Part shown: positions 42,222 through 48,175 of the stretch, in pieces
How positions within the stretch are numbered: the first letter of the stretch is position 1
How the letters are laid out: every line of letters starts with the position of its first letter
NCBI GenBank assembly: GCA_028289195.1
Contig: JANQQR010000019.1
Coordinates: 1 to 48,175 of the forward strand
Direction: 5' to 3'
From: Phycisphaerales bacterium
GTDB taxonomy: Bacteria; Planctomycetota; Phycisphaerae; Phycisphaerales; UBA1924
DNA length: 48,175 nt
Translations under genes and position numbers: made by a program
The notes under the pieces: model-generated
What the model saw: the letters and a program-made list of their open reading frames with translations, nothing else
What the model was told of the DNA's origin: nothing
Database searches by the model: none

Positions 42222-43646
42222 TCAGCTCGCGCTGGTCGTCAGCTCGACCTGCGTTTCCGCCTCCGCCTCGGTCTGCACGTGCAGGCGCTGCACGCGGTGC
42301 TCGGACCAGTCGGTGACCTGCAGGTCCGGGCTGGCCGGGCCGTCGTGCAGGCGCAGGAGGTCGTAGACGTTGTCGCGCTGGGCGGGCACGAAGCCGGCGT
42401 CGCGGATCAGGCGGCAAAGCACCGGCTCGTTGAGGCAGTAGGTCGTGCCCGCCGACGAGACGACGTTCTCTTCCATCATCACGCTGCCCATGTCGTTGGC
42501 GCCGTAGCTCAGGGCGACCTGGCCGACGTGCGGGCCCATCGTCACCCAGCTGGCGCCGATGGAATAGATGTTGTCGAGCATCAGGCGGCTGATCGCCTGC
42601 GTGCGCAGGTAGTCGGTCGCGCCGCTGCGGCGCACGCGCCGGCCGAACTCCTTGTGCGCCTTGGGGTCGCCGTCACCGGTGAGATTCGCAACGACATCGC
42701 CGGGGAATTCGGGCATCGACTCGAGCTCGCCCTCGCGCACGCCCCAGTCGGGGACGCGCCCCAGCGGCGTGTTCTCGCGCTGGAAGGGCCAGGAGATGAA
42801 GGCCTTGTAGTGGCCGTAGCCCTCGGGGCCGCGCTGGAGCGCCAGGTCCTGGCGCTCGCGGACGAGCGCCATGTGGTGCACGCGATCGGCGAAGCCCTCG
42901 ATGTGGCCGAACATCATCGTTGCGCTGGTGAACATGCCCAGCTCGTGGGCGACCTGCATGCAGGTGAGCCACGCGTCGGCGTCGCACTTGCCCAGGCCGA
43001 TCTTGCGGCGCACGGGCTCGGAGAAGATCTCGCCGCCGCCGCCGGGAAGCGAGTCGAGGCCGGCGGCGCGCAGGCGGGTCATCACCCAGCGGATCTTGGA
43101 CGCAGGGTCGTCGCCCGGTGGGGCGAAGAAGTCGACGAACTCGATGAACTCCGGCGGGCTGAACGCGTGGACGTGGACGCCCGGGAAGCGTTCCTTGATT
43201 CCCGCGAGCAGGTCGAGGTACCAGTCGAGCGGTAGCTCGGGGTTCATCCCGCCCTGCATGAGGATCTGCGTGCCGCCGATCGCGACGAGCTCGGCGATCT
43301 TGTCGTGGATCGCGCTCGGCTCGAGCGTGTAGGCGTCGTGCTCGGTGCCGTCGCGCCGGAATGCGCAGAACGTGCACTTGGCGGTGCAGACGTTGGTGTA
43401 GTTGATGTTGCGATCGATGATGTACGTGCGGATCTGATCGCCGTGGATGCGACGACAGCGGGCGTCGGCGACGCGTCCGAGCGTGTGCAGCGGAGCGTGC
43501 TTGAAGAGGTCGAGCGCCTGCTCGGGCGTCAGACGCACGGACCCGAACGCCAGGTCGCGCAGGAACCCCCGGTCCAGGGCGTCGGCCTCTGGCGCCGCGG
43601 GCGGAGCGCCGAACGCGGGTTGGGTGCGGGGTGTAGTCATCGCCAT
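42222..43646 (-). CDS. mqnC: Cyclic dehypoxanthine futalosine synthase
   Basis: 474-residue radical SAM enzyme of the futalosine route to menaquinone; it closes the spiro ring of dehypoxanthine futalosine. YIIDRNINYTNVCTAKCTFC holds the iron-sulfur cysteines (CxxxCxxC, near 87-94). DRNINYTNVC favours MqnC over the related MqnE. GGTQILMQGGMNPELPLDWY and LDSLPGGGGEIFSEPVR are further family motifs. Its presence implies respiration with menaquinone and no classical men pathway. Start choice: ATG at 43646 or 43640; a TTG at 43649 also opens the frame. No other mqn gene is in the window. Confidence 0.94.
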   Translation of the reverse strand: MAMTTPRTQPAFGAPPAAPEADALDRGFLRDLAFGSVRLTPEQALDLFKHAPLHTLGRVADARCRRIHGDQIRTYIIDRNINYTNVCTAKCTFCAFRRDGTEHDAYTLEPSAIHDKIAELVAIGGTQILMQGGMNPELPLDWYLDLLAGIKERFPGVHVHAFSPPEFIEFVDFFAPPGDDPASKIRWVMTRLRAAGLDSLPGGGGEIFSEPVRRKIGLGKCDADAWLTCMQVAHELGMFTSATMMFGHIEGFADRVHHMALVRERQDLALQRGPEGYGHYKAFISWPFQRENTPLGRVPDWGVREGELESMPEFPGDVVANLTGDGDPKAHKEFGRRVRRSGATDYLRTQAISRLMLDNIYSIGASWVTMGPHVGQVALSYGANDMGSVMMEENVVSSAGTTYCLNEPVLCRLIRDAGFVPAQRDNVYDLLRLHDGPASPDLQVTDWSEHRVQRLHVQTEAEAETQVELTTSAS

Positions 43647-43683
43647 CAAGCCATGCTACTCGGGCGTGCCAGACCGCTCAACA

Positions 43684-43709
43684 GTGATTTCAAAAAAGAA
43701 TGAAATCAC
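43684..43709. promoter_or_regulatory. 9-base inverted repeat with A-rich spacer between mqnC and a membrane gene
   Basis: GTGATTTCA (43684-43692) and TGAAATCAC (43701-43709) are perfect complements around AAAAAGAA. The whole 26 bases are AT-rich in a very GC-rich region. It starts 38 bases from the mqnC ATG and lies 138 bases before the divergent GTG at 43847, a good place for an operator. Confidence 0.5.
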
Positions 43710-43846
43710 AGGCGTCCCGGGCTCGGGACGACGGCGCGGGCCCGATAGCCCGTCGCCCGCGCGATTCGCCGGGCGGCCTTCACTCGCGCGCCCGGACGGC
43801 CGATACGTCGAGGGTCGGTCAACAGAGCCCGGCAGGAGTTAGTCCA

Positions 43847-44851
43847 GTGGGATACACGCCCAAGCCTCATGTCTCGCTCGCGGTGCAGCACGCGCGCTTC
43901 AGCGTGTCGATCGTTGCGCTGGTCCTCGGGCTCTGCCTGTTCGGCCAGGTCGCGGTGTGGGCCATCGTGCACTACACCGACGTCCGCATCGCCGAGGTCA
44001 AGCCCCAGCCGGTGGGCCCGAGCTTCAACATCGTCAACGACGAGCCGTCGCAGGCGCAGCTCTCTGTCGTCTCGAATGACGAGGCGGTCGCGGACGCCGG
44101 CACCAAAGATGTCGCGATCGATAGCGACAACCTCGAAGACATCGCGTCGTTCCTCGACGAGCTGGACGAAGACGAAGCGCCCTTGGCTGCTCCAGCGACC
44201 GTCGCGACGCAGAGCGAGCCGGTCGACGCCAACCAGGTGCAGAGCGCCGGCGACATCATGCTGTTCCGATTCAGCAACCTCGTGCGCTCCGTCGGGGTGC
44301 TCTCGGCGGTGCTGCTGATGGTTGTGATGTTCCAGGCGACCGTGATCGCCGGAGGCGCATCGATTCCCGGTGTCGAGAAGTGCGTCTCGGCGAGCACGAT
44401 GTCGATCCTGATCGGCCTGCTCTGCCTGCCGCTCGGCACGCTGGTTCCCTCGCTGCCCTTCGGCGGCATCTTCCTGACCTACGAAGAGCTTGTCCGCTCG
44501 TCGATCGCTTTCCGCGACGGCTGGCCGGGCGCGCCCGGCGCGCTGGGCTTCTTCGGGTGGCACTTGATCATCCCGTTCATCGCTATCGGCGGGCTGCTGA
44601 TGGTGATCCTCCGCTTCCGTTCCGGCGTCGAGGCCGGCGTGATCGTGACCAACGTCAGCCAGCTCGACGAGAAGCTCGAGAGCGAGATCAGGAACATGAA
44701 GCTCGGCCAGCTCGCCGCGCCCCGCTCGATGGGTGCCCTGAACTCGGCGATCGGTGACTCGGACGCCGCTCCCGGCGGTGCGCCCGAGGGCGACATGAAG
44801 AAGGCCGCGGGCGCCGAGGGTATGAGCTCCCGGCCCGGTCGCTTGATCTGA
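43847..44851 (+). CDS. Unknown membrane protein with four helices
   Basis: 334 residues that I do not recognise. Hydrophobic helices lie at about 22-44 (VSIVALVLGLCLFGQVAVWA), 151-170 (VLSAVLLMVVMFQATVIAG), 185-205 (MSILIGLLCLPLGTLVPSL) and 240-258 (LIIPFIAIGGLLMVILRF). The region between helices 1 and 2 is acidic and probably external (LEDIASFLDELDEDEAP). The C-terminal 75 residues are polar and probably cytosolic. The frame opens at 43700, but the GTG at 43847 has AGGAG about seven bases upstream and avoids a basic, Ser/Arg-rich lead. It stands alone between mqnC and xer. Confidence 0.7.
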   Translation: MGYTPKPHVSLAVQHARFSVSIVALVLGLCLFGQVAVWAIVHYTDVRIAEVKPQPVGPSFNIVNDEPSQAQLSVVSNDEAVADAGTKDVAIDSDNLEDIASFLDELDEDEAPLAAPATVATQSEPVDANQVQSAGDIMLFRFSNLVRSVGVLSAVLLMVVMFQATVIAGGASIPGVEKCVSASTMSILIGLLCLPLGTLVPSLPFGGIFLTYEELVRSSIAFRDGWPGAPGALGFFGWHLIIPFIAIGGLLMVILRFRSGVEAGVIVTNVSQLDEKLESEIRNMKLGQLAAPRSMGALNSAIGDSDAAPGGAPEGDMKKAAGAEGMSSRPGRLI

Positions 44852-44911
44852 GCCTTATCGCGATCTTCATGAAACCGCACGCCCGCGTCGGCTGCGTCCC
44901 GGCCTGCGTCG

Positions 44912-45856
44912 CTACGCGCGCGGGTGGAACTTCTGGTGGATCTGCTTGAGCCGCGGCTGGTCGACGCGCGTGTAGATCTGCGTGGTGGCGATGTTCGAGT
45001 GCCCCAGCAGTTCCTGCACGACGCGCAGGTCGGCCCCGCCCGTGAGCAGGTGGGTGGCGAACGTGTGACGCAGCAGGTGGGGGTGCACGTCCTTCAGGCC
45101 GGCGCCGTCGGCGTGGCGACGCACGATCTGCCACACCGCCACCCGTTCGAGGGGGCGTCCGGTGCGCGAGAGGAACAGGCGCCCCTTGTCGCGCCCATCG
45201 GGGCGCACCAGCTCGATGCGGCAAACCGTGAGGTATTCGTCGAGGGCACCCGCCGCGGGAGCCCCGAACGGCACCAAACGCTGCTTGTTGCCCTTGCCCG
45301 TGACAGTGACGACGCGGAGCGTGGGCTGCACGTCGCGGGTCTCGATCGCGCCGACCTCGCTGGCGCGCAGACCGCAGGCGTACATCAGCTCGAGGATCGC
45401 TCTATCGCGGAGCCAGAGCGGGGGCCCCGCCTGCCTGGCCCCGGGTTCCGGGGGCTGCGGCGCTTCGAGGAGCTTGCGCACGGATTCTGCGCTGAGCATC
45501 CCCGGCAGACGCTTCCATTGGGCGGGGCGCTCGAGCCACTCCGTCGGATCCTCCTCGATGTGCCCCCCCGAAATGAGGAACCGGAAGAGCATGCGGATCG
45601 TCGCGAGGTGGCGCGCCACGCTCGCCGAGGAGAGCCCGCGCTCGGTGCGCAGCGACGAGATGTGCTGGACGAGGTCCCTCGGCCCGATCGCTCCGAACGA
45701 CGCGATCCCGGCCCCGGAGAGGTCGCTGAACAGGTCGCGCAGGTCTCGCGCGTAGGCGTCGAGCGTGTTGGCCGCGAGGCCGCACTCGACACGCAGGTAG
45801 TTCAGGAACGCCCGGGTCTGGGGTTCGAAGTGTTCGGGGATCGCCAGAGAAACCAT
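44912..45856 (-). CDS. Tyrosine recombinase of the XerC/XerD type
   Basis: 314-residue site-specific recombinase with an N-terminal SAM-like core-binding domain (about 12-100) and a C-terminal catalytic domain. The full active set is present: Arg164 in CGLRASEV, Lys188 in TGKGNKQR, His260 and Arg263 in HPHLLRHTFATHLL, His286 in LLGHSNIATT, and Tyr295 in QIYTRV. GADLRVVQELLGH is typical of XerD. Length and motifs fit a housekeeping chromosome-dimer resolvase better than a phage or integron integrase. Start ATG at 45856; the frame is open upstream but without family similarity. Confidence 0.93.
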   Translation of the reverse strand: MVSLAIPEHFEPQTRAFLNYLRVECGLAANTLDAYARDLRDLFSDLSGAGIASFGAIGPRDLVQHISSLRTERGLSSASVARHLATIRMLFRFLISGGHIEEDPTEWLERPAQWKRLPGMLSAESVRKLLEAPQPPEPGARQAGPPLWLRDRAILELMYACGLRASEVGAIETRDVQPTLRVVTVTGKGNKQRLVPFGAPAAGALDEYLTVCRIELVRPDGRDKGRLFLSRTGRPLERVAVWQIVRRHADGAGLKDVHPHLLRHTFATHLLTGGADLRVVQELLGHSNIATTQIYTRVDQPRLKQIHQKFHPRA

Positions 45857-45977
45857 CGGACCGTCTTGATCGGCCGGAGGCCGAGCGCGAGGCGAAAGCG
45901 CACGAAGTGCGCGGATCGAGGTGCCCATAACCGTGTGGCGAGCGGCGCGCGCCCGGTCGCGGGCGCTCCTGGGCGAT

Positions 45978-45992
45978 TGGCACGGGGTTTGT
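45978..45992 (+). promoter_or_regulatory. Sigma-54-type promoter candidate for the flagellar operon
   Basis: TGGCACG (45978-45984), four bases, then TTGT (45989-45992) matches the -24/-12 consensus TGGCACG-N4-TTGC with exact spacing and one mismatch (T for C in the -12 GC). The start of transcription would fall near 46004, 27 bases before the ATG at 46031. Flagellar rod and hook genes are commonly sigma-54 dependent. Confidence 0.55.
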
Positions 45993-46030
45993 GGAGAGCC
46001 CGTCGGCTTACACGGCAAGGAGTGCCACAC

Positions 46031-46240
46031 ATGCGTCACGGATCGACGCCAATCGAGCGGCTCGGGGCGGAGCCTCGGCCGAGCAACGCGCCTCGGCTCG
46101 GGCTCTCCCCGGAGCCGGGGAGCGGGTTGGTGGGATCGAAGCTGATCGCGATCGCGCGGGCCGCCGAAGCGGTGCACCGCGCGGAGTCGGTGCGCCTGCT
46201 CGGCGCGGATCAGCGCGGCGTGACGGAGGCCAGACCATGA
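46031..46240 (+). CDS. Small hypothetical protein leading the flagellar operon
   Basis: 69 codons with ATG at 46031, preceded by AAGGAG (46017-46022) at normal distance, the best ribosome site of the operon. Its TGA overlaps the ATG of flgF (ATGA, 46237-46240). Codon third positions are as GC-rich as in known genes. The product has a Pro/Gly-rich first half and a helical second half (LIAIARAAEAVHRAESVRLL). It does not resemble FlgM or another named flagellar protein. It may act in rod assembly or simply couple translation to flgF. Confidence 0.6.
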   Translation: MRHGSTPIERLGAEPRPSNAPRLGLSPEPGSGLVGSKLIAIARAAEAVHRAESVRLLGADQRGVTEARP

Positions 46241-47013
46241 ACTACGGCATGTACGTCTCCGGCTCGGCGATGCTCACGCACATGGCCCGCCAGGACGTGT
46301 TCGCGAACAACCTGGCGAACATCAACACACCCGCGTTCAAGCCCGATTCGATCAGCGTGCGCCATCGCCTGGACGTTCGCAGCGAAGACGGGCTGACGAA
46401 CTGGCCGAGCGACTCGCTCATCGAACGACTGGGCGCCGGCGTGATGCCCACCCCGACACGCTCGAGCATCGGCCAGGCGGCGCTGCAGCGGACCGAGTCA
46501 GCTCTGGACCTTGGAATCGAGGGCGAGGGCTTTTTCGTTGTGCGCGCCGGCAGCGGCCCCGAAGGCCTGCGCCTCACCAGGGACGGTCGCACCGCGATCA
46601 ACGCCGAGGGGCGCCTCGTGACTGCCAACGAGGGATACCCGCTCCTCGACGACGCGGGCCGCGAGATCCGGCTCGCACCCAACATCCCATTCGAAATCCA
46701 GACCGACGGCCTGATCCTGCAGGGAGGATCTCGGGTTGCGCGCCTGGGGATCTCGACGGTTCCCGATCCGTCGGGCCTCCGGAAAGAGGGCGCCGGCTTG
46801 TTCGGGAGCGCCCGTCCGGGCGGCGCGCTCGACCTCCGCGACGCCTCCGGGCTGGTGCGTCAGGGACACCTCGAGGCGTCGGGTGTGAACGCCATCGACG
46901 CGATCATGGACGTCGAGGGCGCAGCCAAGGCCGCAGCCGGGCAGGCGCGGATCATCAGCTACTACGACGAACTCTCAGCGAGCGCGATCAGCCGCCTCGG
47001 GAGGGTCGCGTGA
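46237..47013 (+). CDS. flgF: Flagellar basal-body rod protein FlgF
   Basis: 258-residue axial protein of the proximal rod. The N-terminal rod motif is MARQDVFANNLANINTPAFK, and the C-terminal helix has GHLEASGVNAIDAIMDVE, both typical of the FlgF/FlgG/FlgE family. The central region contains LDLGIEGEGFFVVR, the conserved D1 entry. It is the first of the flgF-flgG pair and is shorter than FlgE. It is exported by the flagellar type III apparatus, so it has no Sec signal. It overlaps the small ORF upstream by four bases. Confidence 0.92.
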   Translation: MNYGMYVSGSAMLTHMARQDVFANNLANINTPAFKPDSISVRHRLDVRSEDGLTNWPSDSLIERLGAGVMPTPTRSSIGQAALQRTESALDLGIEGEGFFVVRAGSGPEGLRLTRDGRTAINAEGRLVTANEGYPLLDDAGREIRLAPNIPFEIQTDGLILQGGSRVARLGISTVPDPSGLRKEGAGLFGSARPGGALDLRDASGLVRQGHLEASGVNAIDAIMDVEGAAKAAAGQARIISYYDELSASAISRLGRVA

Positions 47014-47044
47014 TGGGCGCGACGACTGAACGGAGACAATTCTC

Positions 47045-47854
47045 ATGGCGATGATCGCACTCCAGTCCGGTTCGACCGGCCTCAAGGCCCTCAACACCGA
47101 GCTCGACGTGATCGCCAACAACCTGGCGAACGTCAACACCACGGGCTTCAAGGCCAGCCGGGTGAACTTCCAGGACCTGATCTACCAGGAGAAGGCGTAC
47201 CCGGGTGTCGAGAACGCCAACGGCGACGAGCGCCCGACCGGCCTGTACGTCGGCCTGGGCGTCAAGGTGTCGGGCACGCAGCTGAGCTTCGAGCAGGGCT
47301 CGCCGATCGCGACCGAGAAGCCGCTCGATGTGATGATCGACGGCAACGGCTTCTTCCAGGTCGAGGTCGAGGACGATCGCGGCGAGGGCGGCATCGCCTA
47401 CACCCGCGCCGGGAGCTTCGTGCTCAACAGCGACGGCGACATCGTCCTGGCCAATGACCAGGGACGCCGGCTGTTCCCGACCATCACCGTCGACGAGAAC
47501 GCCACGTTCGTCGAGATCGGTTCAGACGGGCTCGTGCGGTACCTCGTGCCCGGCAGCTCTGAGCCCCAGGACGCCGGGACGATCGAGCTCGCGACGTTCG
47601 TGAACCCCGCTGGCCTCAAGCAGATCGGCGAGAACCTGTACGTCGAGACCCCCGCGACCGGAGACCCGATCACCGGCGATCCGGGCGAGGAGAACCGAGG
47701 CCTTCTGCGCAGCGGCTTCCTCGAAGCGTCGAACGTCGACCCGACGTTCGAGTTGATCAAGCTCATCCGCACGCAGCGCGCCTTCGAGATGAACAGCAAC
47801 GTGATCCGAGCGGCGGACGACACGCTGCGGGCGGTCGCCCAGCTCAGGCGATAG
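47045..47854 (+). CDS. flgG: Flagellar distal rod protein FlgG
   Basis: 269 residues, close to the usual 260. The N-terminal helix and rod motif ANNLANVNTTGFKASRVNFQ is followed by the FlgG-type YPG-containing segment (KAYPGVENANGDERPTG). The C-terminal end has GFLEASNVDPTFELIKLI and QRAFEMNSNVIRAADD, classical FlgG sequence. It builds the drive shaft between proximal rod and hook. The ATG has GGAG about 9 bases upstream, 31 bases after flgF. Confidence 0.97.
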   Translation: MAMIALQSGSTGLKALNTELDVIANNLANVNTTGFKASRVNFQDLIYQEKAYPGVENANGDERPTGLYVGLGVKVSGTQLSFEQGSPIATEKPLDVMIDGNGFFQVEVEDDRGEGGIAYTRAGSFVLNSDGDIVLANDQGRRLFPTITVDENATFVEIGSDGLVRYLVPGSSEPQDAGTIELATFVNPAGLKQIGENLYVETPATGDPITGDPGEENRGLLRSGFLEASNVDPTFELIKLIRTQRAFEMNSNVIRAADDTLRAVAQLRR

Positions 47855-47870
47855 GCGGAGGCCGGGACCG

Positions 47871-48175
47871 ATGATGCGTTTCGCACTGATTCTGATCGCC
47901 TTGTTCTCGCTCGCAGCGCCGGCGGACGGCGGGTCCGTGCGCCTCAACGCGCGGGCGGCGATCGAGGCCGGCCGGCCGGTGACGCTCGGCGACATCGCGA
48001 CGCTCGAGGGCGACGGTGCAGCAGCGCTCGCATCGACCGTGCTCTTCCCGGAGGCTCAAGCCGATCAGGCATGGCTCGAGGTCGATGTTGTCCTGGTGCG
48101 GGAGGCCCTCGAATCGGCGGGCGCGCCGATGAGCCGGCTCACCGTCGGAGGGGACCGGTGCGTGGTGAGTCTCCT
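47871..48175 (+). CDS. flgA: P-ring assembly protein FlgA, cut by window edge
   Basis: The first 101 residues are present; the gene continues past the right edge. A Sec signal peptide (MMRFALILIALFSLAAPADG) precedes RPVTLGDIATLEGDGAAAL, which matches the start of FlgA in many flagellar operons. FlgA is the periplasmic chaperone for FlgI in P-ring assembly. Order flgF-flgG-flgA on one strand with 16 bases after flgG supports the call. The SAF-like C-terminal domain is not in view. Confidence 0.8.
   Translation, partial: MMRFALILIALFSLAAPADGGSVRLNARAAIEAGRPVTLGDIATLEGDGAAALASTVLFPEAQADQAWLEVDVVLVREALESAGAPMSRLTVGGDRCVVSL

Noticed and set aside
44912..45856. Tyrosine recombinase as evidence of a mobile element
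   Set aside because: Length, XerD-like motifs and housekeeping neighbours fit chromosome resolution. No attachment repeats, tRNA or cargo genes are seen around it.
1..48175. CRISPR arrays, tRNA or rRNA genes, insertion sequences
   Set aside because: I looked through all intergenic gaps and found no regularly spaced repeats, cloverleaf-type sequences, ribosomal RNA segments or transposase genes. Small non-coding RNAs without strong structure could still be missed.

Overview
The window is about 48 kb of very GC-rich, gene-dense bacterial DNA. I infer a planctomycete of the class Phycisphaerae. The evidence is a PEP-CTERM exosortase-type tail ending in ARRRR (gene at 21179), a dockerin-like tail with the GDxDxDGxIxxxDLxxxLxxWG pattern (gene at 38593), two membrane proteins carrying the CGYxLxGL..CPECG zinc ribbon common in this phylum, and menaquinone made by the futalosine route (mqnC). 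I see no rRNA, tRNA, CRISPR array, insertion sequence or prophage.

Layout. 1-5150: the 3' part of tpiA, a secreted TPR-like protein, an amidohydrolase-fold protein that has lost its metal ligands and is translationally coupled to a small lipoprotein, an intact amidohydrolase, and a DUF1643 protein. 5185-20954: an exopolysaccharide (Wzx/Wzy-type) locus in blocks of alternating strand. It holds an outer-membrane export lipoprotein with about six SLBB repeats, a receiver-domain protein, a phosphoglycosyl transferase fused to a WecG/TagA-type glycosyltransferase, four further glycosyltransferases, a flippase, a Wzz-like chain-length protein, an O-antigen ligase/polymerase, and a hybrid histidine kinase ending in an Hpt domain. 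21179-24479: a PEP-CTERM metzincin and a secreted TolB-like propeller. 24563-25130: mraZ with its operator, but without the usual rsmH/division genes behind it.

25467-33418 (minus strand): a DUF1015 protein, a membrane protein with zinc ribbons, serA and serC, then a large multi-PAS HWE-type sensor kinase. serA has its own promoter candidate with stacked inverted repeats. 33511-41289: a secreted M28 glutamate-carboxypeptidase-like peptidase, a GNAT acetyltransferase, efp (elongation factor P), a Tat-exported metallo-beta-lactamase-fold hydrolase coupled to an ogt-type DNA repair methyltransferase, a secreted dockerin-tailed metzincin, and a small membrane protein. 41350-45856: a zinc-ribbon membrane protein, mqnC, an unknown four-helix membrane protein and a XerC/XerD-type recombinase. 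46031-48175: the start of a flagellar rod/ring operon (small ORF, flgF, flgG, flgA cut by the window edge) behind a sigma-54-like promoter.

How it fits together: the polysaccharide locus can carry out lipid-linked initiation, chain extension, flipping, polymerisation, length control and export. It also carries what looks like its own phosphorelay (hybrid kinase with Hpt plus stand-alone receiver). The ser block makes serine from 3-phosphoglycerate. All functions are inferred by reading the sequence; no database search was run.
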